A DNA stretch of 64,000 bases. Source: Erythrobacter sp. SCSIO 43205. Lineage in GTDB: Bacteria; Pseudomonadota; Alphaproteobacteria; Sphingomonadales; Sphingomonadaceae. The notes beneath the pieces were generated by a model. The model worked only from the letters and a program-made list of their open reading frames with translations, ran no database searches and was not told the origin of the DNA. Position 1 is the first letter of the stretch, and the number at the start of each line of letters is the position of its first letter. The position numbers and the translations under genes are program-made. Of the stretch, positions 17,961-27,398 are shown one piece after another. The stretch lies in NCBI RefSeq assembly GCF_019904235.1, contig NZ_CP063202.1, positions 2,480,001 through 2,544,000 on the forward strand, given 5' to 3'.

Positions 17961-19136
17961 TTAGGCGGTGATTTTAGCCACAACGCCTGAACCAACGGTA
18001 CGGCCACCTTCACGGATAGCGAAACGCAGACCTTCGTCCATAGCGATCGGAGCGATCAGCTTGACGTTGATGGTCACGTTGTCGCCAGGCATAACCATCT
18101 CGGTGCCCTCTGGGAGGATCACTTCGCCGGTTACGTCAGTCGTACGGAAGTAGAACTGCGGACGGTAGTTTGCAAAGAATGGCGTGTGACGGCCACCCTC
18201 GTCCTTCGAAAGGACGTAGACTTCTGCCGAGAACTCGGTGTGCGGGGTAACAGAACCTGGCTTTGCGAGAACCTGACCACGCTCAACTTCGTCACGGCCA
18301 ACACCGCGGATAAGCGCACCGATGTTGTCGCCTGCTTGACCGGAATCGAGCAGCTTGCGGAACATTTCAACGCCGGTGACGGTCGTCTTGGTGGTGTCCT
18401 TGATGCCGACGATTTCAACTTCGTCGCCAACGTTCACAACGCCGGTTTCAACACGGCCGGTCACAACCGTACCACGACCCGAAATCGAGAACACGTCTTC
18501 GATCGGCATGAGGAAGTCTTGATCAACTGGACGCTCAGGCTGTGGGATGTAGCTGTCAACAGCGTCCATCAGAGCCTTCACGGAGTTTTCGCCGATTTCT
18601 GGATCGCGGCCTTCGAGAGCTGCGAGAGCCGAACCCTTAACGATTGGAATCTCGTCGCCGTCAAAGCCGTACTCGCTGAGAAGTTCGCGAACTTCGAGTT
18701 CAACCAGTTCGAGGATTTCTTCGTCGTCGACCTGATCAACCTTGTTCATGTAAACAACGAGAGCAGGAACACCAACCTGACGTGCAAGAAGGATGTGCTC
18801 ACGAGTTTGTGGCATTGGGCCGTCAGCAGCGTTCACAACGAGGATCGCGCCGTCCATTTGTGCCGCGCCGGTGATCATGTTCTTAACATAGTCAGCGTGA
18901 CCTGGGCAGTCGACGTGTGCGTAGTGACGTGCGTCGGTTTCGTACTCAACGTGTGCGGTTGAGATGGTGATGCCGCGCTCGCGCTCTTCAGGTGCTTTGT
19001 CGATGTTTGCGAAATCGACAGCAGCACCCATAACTTTCGTGATAGCCGCTGTCAGCGTCGTCTTACCGTGGTCAACGTGACCGATGGTGCCGATGTTGCA
19101 GTGCGGCTTATTACGCTCAAACTTTTCCTTCGCCAT
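17961..19136 (-). CDS. tuf: Elongation factor Tu
   Basis: GTPase delivering aminoacyl-tRNA to the ribosomal A site. 391 aa from the ATG at 19136 ([12 protein letters not shown]); a longer start adds eight residues without homology. G1 GHVDHGKTT at residues 19-27, G3 DCPGHADYV, and G4 MNKVD are intact. Only one tuf copy is in this window. It is followed by a strong terminator and preceded by fusA at 95 bases. Confidence 0.98.
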   Translation of the reverse strand: MAKEKFERNKPHCNIGTIGHVDHGKTTLTAAITKVMGAAVDFANIDKAPEERERGITISTAHVEYETDARHYAHVDCPGHADYVKNMITGAAQMDGAILVVNAADGPMPQTREHILLARQVGVPALVVYMNKVDQVDDEEILELVELEVRELLSEYGFDGDEIPIVKGSALAALEGRDPEIGENSVKALMDAVDSYIPQPERPVDQDFLMPIEDVFSISGRGTVVTGRVETGVVNVGDEVEIVGIKDTTKTTVTGVEMFRKLLDSGQAGDNIGALIRGVGRDEVERGQVLAKPGSVTPHTEFSAEVYVLSKDEGGRHTPFFANYRPQFYFRTTDVTGEVILPEGTEMVMPGDNVTINVKLIAPIAMDEGLRFAIREGGRTVGSGVVAKITA

Positions 19137-19231
19137 TTCTCTAATAACCTTTTTATTCAAATGTGCATTGTAAGCGGGGAGAAAACGGCGCCCGCATCAA
19201 CGTGGCGCCGCCCATAGAATGTGTTGCTCGC

Positions 19232-21364
19232 TTAAGCAAGCTTCTCCTTGACCTCTTGCGCCACAGCCTGTGGCACTTCGTCGTAGTGGCTGAACTGCAT
19301 GGTGTACTGAGCACGTCCTTGCGTAAAGGAACGCAGCTCGTTCACGTAGCCGAACATATTGGCCAATGGGACGAAAGCTTCGACAGCTTGTGCGTTGCCG
19401 CGGCTGTCTGTGCCCTGGATTTGACCACGACGTGAGTTCATGTCGCCGATGACGTCGCCGAGGTAGTCCTCAGGAGTGATGACCTCAACCTTCATGATTG
19501 GCTCAAGCAGCTTGATGCCAGCCTTTGAGGCCACTTCACGCATCGCACCGCGACCAGCGATCTCAAACGCAATCGCGCTGGAGTCGACGTCGTGGTACTT
19601 ACCGTCAACGAGACGGATCGAGAAGTCGATGATCGGGAAGCCCACCAGATGGCCGCTTTCAGCCTGCTCGCGCATACCCTTTTCAATCGCAGGGATAAAT
19701 TCGCGTGGAATGTTACCGCCCTTGATCTCATCAACAAAGTCGATGCCTGCGCCGCGTTCACCCGGAGTGACCACAACCTTGACCTCACCGAACTGACCCG
19801 AACCACCCGACTGTTTCTTATGGGTGTAAGTCACTTCGACTTCACGGCCGAGATATTCACGGTAAGCCACTTGCGGCGCACCAACGTTTGCCTCAACCTT
19901 GAATTCACGCTTCATACGATCGACGAGAATGTCGAGGTGAAGCTCGCCCATGCCCTTGATGATCGTTTGACCTGATTCGTGGTCGGTGGTGACTCGGAAG
20001 CTGGGGTCTTCAGCCGCGAGGCGGTTGAGAGCAACACCCATCTTCTCTTGGTCAGCCTTGGTCTTTGGCTCAACGGAAAGCTCGATCACGGGATCGGGGA
20101 ATTCCATGCGCTCAAGAATAATTGGCTTTGCCGGATCGCAAAGAGTATCGCCGGTCGTCGTTTCCTTCATCCCGGCAAGCGCCACGATGTCACCAGCAAA
20201 TGCTTCTTCAATATCCTCACGCTCGTTCGAGTGCATCAGCAACATACGGCCGATCTTCTCTTTCTTGTCTTTCACAGAGTTCAGAACCGAACCCTTTGAA
20301 AGCTTGCCTGAGTAGATCCGAGTGAAGGTAAGCGAACCAACAAACGGGTCGTTCATGATCTTGAACGCGAGCGCTGCGAACGGCTCATCATCCGACGATG
20401 GACGTGATGCTTCTTCCTCGCTGTCAGGCAAAACACCCTTAATCGCGGGAACATCGAGCGGCGACGGCATGTAATCGATCACGGCGTCAAGCAGAGGCTG
20501 AACGCCTTTGTTCTTAAACGCCGAACCACACAGAACCGGCACAAAAGCCTGCTCAAGCGTACCCTTACGGATAAGGCGCTTGAGCTCTTGCGCGCTTGGT
20601 TCATTACCTTCGAGGTAAGCTTCCATCGCGTCATCGTCTTGCTCGACAGCAAGCTCGATCAGCTTTTCACGATATTCCGCAGCTTCGTCAGCCATGTCAT
20701 CCGGGATCGGGCCGAACTCATAAGAGGCACCCAGATCTTCGTTGGTCCAGGTGATCGCACGCTGATTCACAAGATCAACAAGACCGATGAGCGAGCTCTC
20801 AATACCGATCGGGAGATAGAGGACAGCAGGCGTCGCACCCAGACGATCGATGATCGACTGAACACAGTATTTGAAGTCAGCGCCAGTGCGGTCTAACTTA
20901 TTGATAAAGCACATTCTTGGCACTTTATACTTGTCGGCCTGGCGCCAGACGGTTTCGGATTGCGGCTCAACACCAGCAACGCCGTCAAAACAAGCTACGG
21001 CACCGTCGAGTACGCGCAGGCTGCGTTCTACTTCGATGGTGAAGTCGACGTGGCCGGGGGTGTCGATGATGTTGATGCGGTGTTTTGGAGTATTTTCGCG
21101 CAGTGCAGCCGGATCGCCCATTGGGTCCATGTCAGGATCTTCAGGGTTCCAGAAACAGGTCGTCGCAGCGGAAGTAATTGTAATTCCACGCTCTTGTTCC
21201 TGCTCCATCCAGTCCATCGTCGCGCCACCATCGTGGACCTCGCCGATTTTGTAGGACTTTCCGGTGTAGTACAAAATACGCTCGGTAGTCGTAGTCTTAC
21301 CAGCATCGATGTGCGCCATGATGCCGATATTGCGATAGCGCTCCAGCGGATATTCGCGGGCCAT
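19232..21364 (-). CDS. fusA: Elongation factor G
   Basis: Translocation GTPase. 710 aa from the ATG at 21364 ([31 protein letters not shown]), preceded by AAGGA at 7 bases. G1 [10 protein letters not shown]3 DTPGHVDFT and G4 INKLDR are intact. Domain IV includes [17 protein letters not shown]. Position rpsG-fusA-tuf is canonical for the str operon. Confidence 0.98.
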   Translation of the reverse strand: MAREYPLERYRNIGIMAHIDAGKTTTTERILYYTGKSYKIGEVHDGGATMDWMEQEQERGITITSAATTCFWNPEDPDMDPMGDPAALRENTPKHRINIIDTPGHVDFTIEVERSLRVLDGAVACFDGVAGVEPQSETVWRQADKYKVPRMCFINKLDRTGADFKYCVQSIIDRLGATPAVLYLPIGIESSLIGLVDLVNQRAITWTNEDLGASYEFGPIPDDMADEAAEYREKLIELAVEQDDDAMEAYLEGNEPSAQELKRLIRKGTLEQAFVPVLCGSAFKNKGVQPLLDAVIDYMPSPLDVPAIKGVLPDSEEEASRPSSDDEPFAALAFKIMNDPFVGSLTFTRIYSGKLSKGSVLNSVKDKKEKIGRMLLMHSNEREDIEEAFAGDIVALAGMKETTTGDTLCDPAKPIILERMEFPDPVIELSVEPKTKADQEKMGVALNRLAAEDPSFRVTTDHESGQTIIKGMGELHLDILVDRMKREFKVEANVGAPQVAYREYLGREVEVTYTHKKQSGGSGQFGEVKVVVTPGERGAGIDFVDEIKGGNIPREFIPAIEKGMREQAESGHLVGFPIIDFSIRLVDGKYHDVDSSAIAFEIAGRGAMREVASKAGIKLLEPIMKVEVITPEDYLGDVIGDMNSRRGQIQGTDSRGNAQAVEAFVPLANMFGYVNELRSFTQGRAQYTMQFSHYDEVPQAVAQEVKEKLA

Positions 21365-21473
21365 GTGCAATTCCTTAGTTCGAGGTGGGAGCCGCCGAAA
21401 ACGCGGTCAGCGCCCCATATAGTTACGAATGTGACAAGCCCAAGACGAAATCTCGGGCCTGTCCACAATCAGC

Positions 21474-21944
21474 TTACCAACGGTAGTGCGAGAACGCGCG
21501 GTTAGCATCCGCCATGCGGTGCGTATCCTCACGCTTCTTCACAGCGTTCCCGCGGTTGTTGGCGGCATCCATCAGCTCACCCGAAAGGCGCGCAGACATG
21601 GTTGTCTCAGGACGCGAGCGAGCTGCACCGATCAACCAGCGAATAGCCAGCGCCTGTGCACGCTCAGGGCGAACTTCAACAGGAACCTGATAGGTTGCAC
21701 CCCCCACACGGCGTGAGCGAACCTCAACCTGTGGCTTTACGTTGTTCAAAGCGTCATGGAACAGCTGCACCGGATCCGCTTTGGCTTTCGCCTCAACCGC
21801 ATCAAGCGCCGAATACACGATACCTTCTGCAACGGCTTTCTTACCGTCGAGCATAAGGTTGTTCATGAACTTTGACAGAACCTGATCACCAAACTTGGGA
21901 TCGGGCAGAATGACCCGTTTCTCGGGACGACGACGACGTGACAT
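21474..21944 (-). CDS. rpsG: 30S ribosomal protein S7
   Basis: Primary binder of the 16S 3' major domain and, in E. coli, the str-operon repressor. 156 aa; [54 protein letters not shown] and the C-terminal NRAFSHYRW are diagnostic. Separated from rpsL by 153 bases containing two strong hairpins. Confidence 0.98.
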   Translation of the reverse strand: MSRRRRPEKRVILPDPKFGDQVLSKFMNNLMLDGKKAVAEGIVYSALDAVEAKAKADPVQLFHDALNNVKPQVEVRSRRVGGATYQVPVEVRPERAQALAIRWLIGAARSRPETTMSARLSGELMDAANNRGNAVKKREDTHRMADANRAFSHYRW

Positions 21945-22050
21945 GTCACGAATTCCTTATCTTGGCCTTACCGCTCCCCCGCGAAGGCGGGGGTCTAGGG
22001 CGGCAAGGCGAAACCTAAACATTCGACCTCGGGAAACTGGATCCCCGATA

Positions 22051-22099
22051 AGATCGTTCATAACGATCTGTCGAGGATGACCTGTCCCCCGGACAGGTC
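22051..22099 (-). promoter_or_regulatory. Two hairpins in the rpsL-rpsG spacer
   Basis: The first, AGATCGTT-CAT-AACGATCT (22051-22069), has a perfect 8-base stem. The second, GACCTGTCC-CCC-GGACAGGTC (22079-22099), has a perfect 9-base stem that overlaps the rpsL stop codon. In E. coli the rpsL-rpsG spacer carries the S7 repressor-binding structure, so a related autoregulatory or processing role is plausible but inferred. Confidence 0.5.
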
Positions 22100-22469
22100 A
22101 CTTCGGACGTTTCGCCCCGTACTTTGAACGCGACTGCTTGCGGTCCTTGACCCCTTGCGTATCGAGCACGCCGCGAAGGACGTGGTAACGAACACCGGGA
22201 AGGTCGCGCACACGGCCACCGCGGATAAGCACAACGGAGTGCTCTTGCAGATTGTGGCCCTCGCCCGGAATGTAAGAGATCACCTCACGCGAGTTGGTGA
22301 GACGAACCTTAGCCACCTTGCGCAGTGCTGAGTTCGGTTTCTTCGGGGTCGTCGTATAGACGCGGGTGCAGACGCCGCGCTTCTGCGGGTTCTGCTCCAT
22401 CGCAGGGACCTTTGACTTGGCCTTCTGCGGAGTGCGGCCCTTGCGGACCAGCTGGTTGATAGTTGGCAT
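22098..22469 (-). CDS. rpsL: 30S ribosomal protein S12, Arg at position 88
   Basis: Decoding-centre protein controlling fidelity. 123 aa; [37 protein letters not shown] (Lys43 intact) and [18 protein letters not shown]. The codon for residue 88 (22206-22208) is CGC, so Arg replaces the Lys found in most bacteria. Substitution of Lys88 by Arg is a classical streptomycin-resistance change. First gene of the str operon; its promoter is not obvious. Confidence 0.98.
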   Translation of the reverse strand: MPTINQLVRKGRTPQKAKSKVPAMEQNPQKRGVCTRVYTTTPKKPNSALRKVAKVRLTNSREVISYIPGEGHNLQEHSVVLIRGGRVRDLPGVRYHVLRGVLDTQGVKDRKQSRSKYGAKRPK

Positions 22470-22980
22470 ATCTACTCACTTCGTTTTTGGTTTTGAACCT
22501 GTCTCCCCTTCCCGCTCGCCCTGAGCCTGTCGAAGGGCCGCACTTCTTTTTGGCAACGCGCCAGAAGTGAAGAACAATCCTTCAACAAGCTCAGGATGAG
22601 CGGTTGAGGACTGAAGGTCCATCGCCACTCATGGCAACACGATCAGGGAAGAGTTTGGGAGGGGGTAAGACCGCTCTTTCGCGCTTCCCCGCGAAGGCGG
22701 GGATCTCCATCAGCAAGCACTGCACTTGCAGAACGAGGCTCCCGTTGTCACGGGAGCTCACGAGAAACGAGCGAGCCAGAAACACTCCACCCAAGATCAA
22801 CCAAGAAGGCCACCGGATTACTTTGCCGTCCTTGCGCTAGACCGTCATTCCGGCGCAGGCCGGAATCCAGTCAAACAAAAACGCCAATGTTCAGCTCTAT
22901 GTTCGAGTTAGGGGAGCGCCAAAGCGAGCCCTGCCCTCAGATGGACGCGCGCTTAGGGGGATTCTTCGGTGGGGTCAAGG
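22470..22980. other. Repeat-containing region upstream of rpsL
   Basis: 511 bases with no credible gene. It holds a CTGAGCCTGTCGAAGGGC core shared with the element at 8021-8114 and CCCCGCGAAGGCGGGG at 22687-22702. It also has an 8-base-stem hairpin GCTCCCGT-TGTC-ACGGGAGC at 22738-22757, and a one-arm REP-like CGTCATTCCGGC copy at 22843-22870. The str-operon promoter should lie here but no convincing -35/-10 pair was found. Confidence 0.6.
22843..22870. repeat. Single arm of the CGTCATTCCGGC REP-like repeat
   Basis: Matches the left arm of the element at 21-94 over 28 bases with one difference (GCAGG for GAAGG). No mirrored right arm follows, so this copy is solitary or decayed. Confidence 0.7.
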
Positions 22981-24774
22981 CTAGTTTGGCGGATCAGTTG
23001 AAGCAAAGGCCTCGATCTTGTCGATCAGGGAACGCATCTCTGCCGGAATCTCTTCCACTCGCATGGTTTCGACAATTGCCGAAGCTGATACGCTTACCTT
23101 GAACACAGGTTGAATTTTTGAATTCAGCCACCCTAAAGCTTCTTTACCCGGGATCAATTTCAGACGCTCGTCTTCGTCTTTCCATCTGCCCTCGAACTCT
23201 TCAGTGGCTTGTTGGAACAAGCTTGCATCATCGGTTTTACAACCGACTTTTCGGGCATGGGCTCTGTAACGATCAACGAACTGCCCAAAAATATAGGTCT
23301 TTCTCTCGTCGCAGAACGACTGGAGCACTTCTGAGGAAGAGCCGCAGAATTCTGCGACGTTAGCGCCTCTCGCACGGCGGTCTTCTATGCGCCGACGAAT
23401 AAGCCGATCAATTACTGAGGGAATCAGGACAAAATTCTCGATCTCTTTTCGCTCATGAACTTGGCAAAACTCTGAAATTTCTGCCAGCCCTTCCGATACC
23501 ACTCTGCACTCATCGGCTGCCCGATAATCGCGGTCCAAAACAACTCCACAAAGTACCGTCCGCCCTAACGGATGCTCCATGCCCTCCTTTAAGCTTCGGA
23601 CTTTCTCAGGGTTGAAACCTTCGGTTGCCACCACGGCGAAGTCAGAACGGACAGCGATGCGCTGCTTTCCCATTTTTCTGGCGAATTGCCCCAGCAATTT
23701 GAAATCAAGACCTTCTACGAATAAAACCCGTCTAGTCTTCGCCAGCTGCGTCAACACCGGGTTCGCCGATGACCCAAGCAAAGAAAAGACTCCGCCTAAG
23801 TCCATCGGAGAACGCAATCGCTTAGCGCGATTCTTGTCTTTTGAGACTAGGACAATATCCTCAGTATCGCACTCGGCGATTATCTCGGTTGAGTGTGTTG
23901 CAACAAGGATATCTGGCCCTAAATTCTTCAGAATTTCAACCAACTGCCTCTGCAAATCTGAATGAAGATATACGTCCGGCTCGTCGATCAAAAAGATTGA
24001 GGATTCGTCAGCTTGCACAATGTGAGTCAACATTTGACACCACACCTGAAAACCAAATCCGGACCAAAATATCTCGCGGTCCTTACGGTGCTCTGGACAG
24101 TACATGAAAAGATAGGCTTCACCATCTCGCGGCGCGACTTCCGGCCGCTTGATGCTCATGCCCGGCCATGTGCGCTCGACTAGCTCCCGAAATCTTTCGA
24201 ACTTTTCGGGAAAATGGTGCCAGATATTGCGGAAGTTTCGGGATGCTTGGTAATTTAGCAGTGCTCGCCGAGCCGCTTCCTTTTGGAACGGCTTTTCGTA
24301 GTGATCAACGGGACTGAGGATAGGCGCGAAGCCGATCCGGCAATTGAAATACTTCTTGAAAAGGGTCGGGGTAACACAGTTTTTGCCTTGCGCGTTCGGT
24401 ATCAGAAAACACGCCTCTCTTTCAGGAAAATAGAGTGTCAGGGTGTTTCCATTCTGAAGCGTGAATACGATCTCAGCGGGTTCCTCATCGCGGTAATCAT
24501 AGAAAATATTCTCCTCAGCGACGAATGCGTTTCGCAGATCGAACGAGTGCCCAAGAACTCTGCCATTTGGGCCGGGGACGGCCTCCGCCCGCTTACTAGT
24601 AGCTTTACGCATCGCCTCAGCAAGTATTCGGAAGGCGCCAATAACCGTCGATTTACCTGCATTGTTAGGCCCAACAATCACATTGAATTGCTTCAAATCT
24701 AGCCTAAAACGTTCAAAAGCTTTGAATCGCCTAAATTCGACACGGATAAATCGATCTACTTGCTCGTTCGCCAT
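22981..24774 (-). CDS. AAA-family ATPase with TOPRIM-like C-terminal half (OLD-like)
   Basis: 597 aa from the ATG at 24774. Walker A GPNNAGKST is at residues 35-43, followed by a long helical insert. A signature-like FWSGFGFQ at about 237, Walker B FLIDEPD at 261-267 and the H-loop VATHSTE at 291-297 give an SMC/OLD-type ATPase. After it, LFVEGLDFKLLG (Glu354) and VVLDRDYRA (413-420) resemble the acidic residues of a TOPRIM/DUF4435-type nuclease module. The combination is that of OLD nucleases and related phage-defence ATPases. The gene is noticeably A/T-richer than its surroundings and has no helicase or toxin partner next to it. Function in immunity is inferred. Confidence 0.8.
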   Translation of the reverse strand: MANEQVDRFIRVEFRRFKAFERFRLDLKQFNVIVGPNNAGKSTVIGAFRILAEAMRKATSKRAEAVPGPNGRVLGHSFDLRNAFVAEENIFYDYRDEEPAEIVFTLQNGNTLTLYFPEREACFLIPNAQGKNCVTPTLFKKYFNCRIGFAPILSPVDHYEKPFQKEAARRALLNYQASRNFRNIWHHFPEKFERFRELVERTWPGMSIKRPEVAPRDGEAYLFMYCPEHRKDREIFWSGFGFQVWCQMLTHIVQADESSIFLIDEPDVYLHSDLQRQLVEILKNLGPDILVATHSTEIIAECDTEDIVLVSKDKNRAKRLRSPMDLGGVFSLLGSSANPVLTQLAKTRRVLFVEGLDFKLLGQFARKMGKQRIAVRSDFAVVATEGFNPEKVRSLKEGMEHPLGRTVLCGVVLDRDYRAADECRVVSEGLAEISEFCQVHERKEIENFVLIPSVIDRLIRRRIEDRRARGANVAEFCGSSSEVLQSFCDERKTYIFGQFVDRYRAHARKVGCKTDDASLFQQATEEFEGRWKDEDERLKLIPGKEALGWLNSKIQPVFKVSVSASAIVETMRVEEIPAEMRSLIDKIEAFASTDPPN

Positions 24775-25248
24775 GCTTCCAGAATAACTTCTGGCCGGAG
24801 CATTCAAAGATTGCAGCTCTAATTGTCTGTGGACGAACAAGTTTTCGAAGAGTTTTCCTACACGCCAATAATCTGCAATGTCCCCCGGTCCTTAGTTTGT
24901 TTTCGCGCTGGCGCTGCGCGCCGTCTCCGCCTTCGGCTCCGACTCCAAGCGCCAGGCACGGGCCATCCCCTCCCGCCTGCCACCCGCCTTCGCGGGCGCG
25001 GGTATCGGGGCAGTGAGACTTGCAAGCTTGCTTGCTAGTCGTAGCGGGGTGGGCCTGTGAGATCAGTGCGGGGTGCGCTCATAAACACCCGGCGGTCCTG
25101 TGCCTCGCCCACCCCTAACCGCTGGCTTGCAAGCAAGCCCTCTACGAGTCCCCGCAAGCGGGAGGGGGACCCGATAGCGCTCACCGCCCCCTCCCCTAGC
25201 CCCTCCCCTGAAGTGGAGGGGAAACTTGGTACGCGCACTCTTCCCCTC

Positions 25249-25373
25249 CGTCATTGCGAGGAGCACCGAAGCCATTCGGGGTGACGAAGCAATCCATGAA
25301 CCGGCGTTTGCGCTTGGAGCAACCTCTCATCATGGATCGCCGCGCCCGCCCTTCGGGCAGGCTCGCGATGACG
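25249..25373. repeat. CGTCATTGCGAG REP/MITE-like element
   Basis: Begins CGTCATTGCGAG and ends CTCGCGATGACG, with GAAGCAATCCATGA inside mirrored by TCATGGATCGCCGC. This is the layout of the widespread CGTCATTGCGAG palindromic family. About 125 bases, no coding capacity for a transposase, so non-autonomous if mobile. Confidence 0.6.
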
Positions 25374-25521
25374 AAAATGGATGGGTTGGCGTTTGACGCG
25401 TCAGCTGCGCCTGCCTCGCCCACCCCGCTGCGACTAGGCCGCTGGCGCGACCAAGTCTCGCTGCCCCTCCCGCAGGCGGGAGGGGGACTACCTAGCGCCA
25501 GAGCGGGCCGTAGGCCCGCAA

Positions 25522-25615
25522 GGGCGACCGCCCGCCCGCAGGTGCCCCGCAGCGTAGCGGAGGGGATAGCGCCGAGGACGCTCGCCCGGATGGGCGAGCA
25601 TGAAACAAAGACTCA
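25522..25615 (+). repeat. Dispersed hairpin repeat, copy 1
   Basis: Shares AGGGCGACCGCCCGCCCGCAG with copies 2 and 3 and a 3' hairpin GCTCGCCC-GGAT-GGGCGAGC (perfect 8-base stem, 25581-25600) followed by AAACAAAGACTC. The middle section diverges (AGCGCCGAGGAC instead of GTCTAGCGAGGAC). See 41616, 50414 and 50954 for the other copies. Confidence 0.7.
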
Positions 25616-25662
25616 CTCCCCATTTTCCTACACGCCCAAATTGTGCTCAATACCTTCGGGTC

Positions 25663-26376
25663 ATGCCAAAGCCCTCCTCCAACCTCCCCGTCCCCACTCG
25701 CAAAATTTCTCGCCAGGCAACCTCGCGCGTTGCCTTTGTGAGCGAGCCGCCCTCGCCCGACGATCCGCTGCTCGCGTTTGAACCCTATATCCACAAACAA
25801 CCGCGCTCGAACTCGATCACCCCTGATCTTCAGCGCGAATTTGTCGCTCATCTGGCGGCGACCGGCATCGTCACCAGTGCGGCGCGGCATATCGGTAAGT
25901 CGATGGAGGCGCTGTATAAGCTGCGGCATATGCCGGGGGCGCAGGGCTTTGCCAGCGCATGGGACCGGGCGGTGCAGCTCGGCGTGGAGCGGCTGGAGGA
26001 TACTGCGCTGGCGCGCGCCATCGAAGGATCAGAGCGCAAGATTATCCGGGGCGGCGAAGTGGTGGCGACCGAGCGCTTTCATAATGAGAGCCTCGTCATG
26101 TTCTTCCTGCGCAACCGGCTGGCGGATCGCTATGCGTCCAATGCGCATATTCACCCCGGCCATCCGATCTATGAGCGCATCCGGGCCGAAATTCTGGCGG
26201 AGGTCGAGGCAGAGCGGTTGAGGCAGGCGCGCGACCCTGAAAACATCCGAAAGATCCGCGAGAGCATTGATCGCAAAGTCGAAGCTATCCGCCGGCAGGT
26301 CGAGCGGGAGAAAGCTCAGGCGAAGGCAGCGTCTAACGCAAGGGGTGAAGATGAGGGTGAGGAGACGAGGCTCTAG
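25663..26376 (+). CDS. Helix-turn-helix protein of unknown function
   Basis: 237 aa from the ATG at 25663. The segment FVAHLAATGIVTSAARHIGKSMEALYKLR (about residues 65-93) has the pattern of a helix-turn-helix as seen in terminase-small-subunit and transposase N-termini. It is followed by PGAQGFASAWDRAV, a combination common in sphingomonad hypothetical proteins. The C-terminal ~60 residues are Arg/Glu/Lys-rich and probably a coiled coil (RIRAEILAEVEAERLRQ). No phage genes are adjacent. It overlaps the convergent acyltransferase gene by 4 bases. Confidence 0.8.
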   Translation: MPKPSSNLPVPTRKISRQATSRVAFVSEPPSPDDPLLAFEPYIHKQPRSNSITPDLQREFVAHLAATGIVTSAARHIGKSMEALYKLRHMPGAQGFASAWDRAVQLGVERLEDTALARAIEGSERKIIRGGEVVATERFHNESLVMFFLRNRLADRYASNAHIHPGHPIYERIRAEILAEVEAERLRQARDPENIRKIRESIDRKVEAIRRQVEREKAQAKAASNARGEDEGEETRL

Positions 26377-26840
26377 CCCTCGTGATCCCCCTCAAACTTG
26401 GCGAGTTCATGCGGCTGGAGATTGCCCATAATGCCATAGGGGCCGGTTTTGATCCCGCTTTTGAGAACCTTGGCAGGGTTGCCGCCGACAAGGCTGCGCG
26501 CGGGCACGTCCTGCGTAACAACGCTGCCCGCGGCGATAACGCAGTGGTCGCCGATGGTCACTCCGGGCAGGATGATCGCGCCTGCGCCGATAAAGCAGTT
26601 GGAGCCGATGTGGGTGGAGACGTGTTCGCGCTTGACAAAATCGTGGGTGAAGATGTGGACGCCGGGCGTGACGATGGTGAAATCGCCGATGTGGACGCCC
26701 TTTGGGTGGGTGTAATCAAGGTTCGCCTTGCGAGAGATCCGCACGCCTTCGCCAATGGTCATGCCCCACACATGGGTCAGATAAGCGCGGGTGAACCCTT
26801 GGCGGGCGATGTACAATCGGGTGCGAATTTTCGCGAGCAT
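26373..26840 (-). CDS. Hexapeptide-repeat (left-handed beta-helix) acyltransferase
   Basis: 155 aa. Imperfect hexapeptide repeats run through the middle and end: VHIGDFTIVTPGVHIFTHDF, then IGSNCFIGAGAIILPGVTIGDHCVIAAGSVVTQDV. The run finishes with the VGGNPAKVLK motif typical of sugar O- or N-acetyltransferases (WbbJ/CatB/NodL types). THDF supplies the catalytic-type histidine. It probably transfers an acetyl group to a sugar or polysaccharide precursor; the acceptor is unknown. Next gene upstream is a GNAT acetyltransferase 30 bases away. Confidence 0.85.
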   Translation of the reverse strand: MLAKIRTRLYIARQGFTRAYLTHVWGMTIGEGVRISRKANLDYTHPKGVHIGDFTIVTPGVHIFTHDFVKREHVSTHIGSNCFIGAGAIILPGVTIGDHCVIAAGSVVTQDVPARSLVGGNPAKVLKSGIKTGPYGIMGNLQPHELAKFEGDHEG

Positions 26841-26870
26841 GGCTGTGTGGCGGTCCCCTGAAGCGCCCTC

Positions 26871-27398
26871 TCAATCGGAGCGCAATTTCCCGTACCAATA
26901 GACATCGCATAAGCCAATATGGGTCACCTCATGCTCGCGCAAATGCGCCTCTCGGGTGAAGCCGAGGCTTTCCAGAAGGCGTACGGAAGGCTCGTTGCGG
27001 GTGTCGACTTCGGCGGTGAGCTTGCGCGCGCCCTCTTGCCAGAGTTGGTTGATCAGCGCCTCGGTGCACTCGCGCGCTACCCCTGCCCCTTGAGCGTGTT
27101 TGGCGGTGATATATCCGATCTCGAACACGGGGCCGTGGGTCTCGTCCGAGCCGTGACCGGGGCTGGCAACAAATCGCCCAACGACCATGCCCGCGCTATC
27201 GACCGCGATCCACGTGCGGCCGTCCCATGTCGGGTCCGCGAACCATTCCCACAGCTCCTCTTCGCTGTCGAATTTGGGCCGGGTGAGGTAAAGGCTCTGC
27301 TCCTCATCCGACATGGTGGGGAACAACGCGACCTCATCCCCGCGCCTTAACGGGCGCATGGTGAAGCGGTCGGTTTTCAGCGTCGGGACGTTATTCAC
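26871..27398 (-). CDS. GNAT-family N-acetyltransferase (RimJ/RimL-like)
   Basis: 175 aa. TDRFTMRPLRRGDEVALF opens a typical RimJ/RimL acetyltransferase_3 domain. EIGYITAKHAQGAGVARECTEALI is the acetyl-CoA-binding motif A region. NEPSVRLLESLGFTREAHLREHE is motif B. The GTG start at 27398 overlaps the upstream LysR gene by 8 bases, suggesting co-transcription. Substrate not predictable; protein N-termini or small amines are usual. Confidence 0.88.
   Translation of the reverse strand: MNNVPTLKTDRFTMRPLRRGDEVALFPTMSDEEQSLYLTRPKFDSEEELWEWFADPTWDGRTWIAVDSAGMVVGRFVASPGHGSDETHGPVFEIGYITAKHAQGAGVARECTEALINQLWQEGARKLTAEVDTRNEPSVRLLESLGFTREAHLREHEVTHIGLCDVYWYGKLRSD

Larger units (their letters stand above)
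24775..25662. other. Repeat-rich non-coding stretch
   Basis: 888 bases without a credible gene. The 14-mer TTTTCCTACACGCC occurs at 24853 and 25623. A 19-base inverted repeat with one mismatch spans 25036-25054 and 25418-25436. A REP-like element lies at 25249-25373 and a copy of the covarying-hairpin repeat at 25522-25615. The open frames present are repeat translations and lack start signals. Confidence 0.65.

Noticed and set aside
24853..25636. TTTTCCTACACGCC pair as attachment-site direct repeats
   Set aside because: The region between contains no integrase or cargo gene and the 14-mer is next to other dispersed repeats, so chance or repeat ancestry is likelier.
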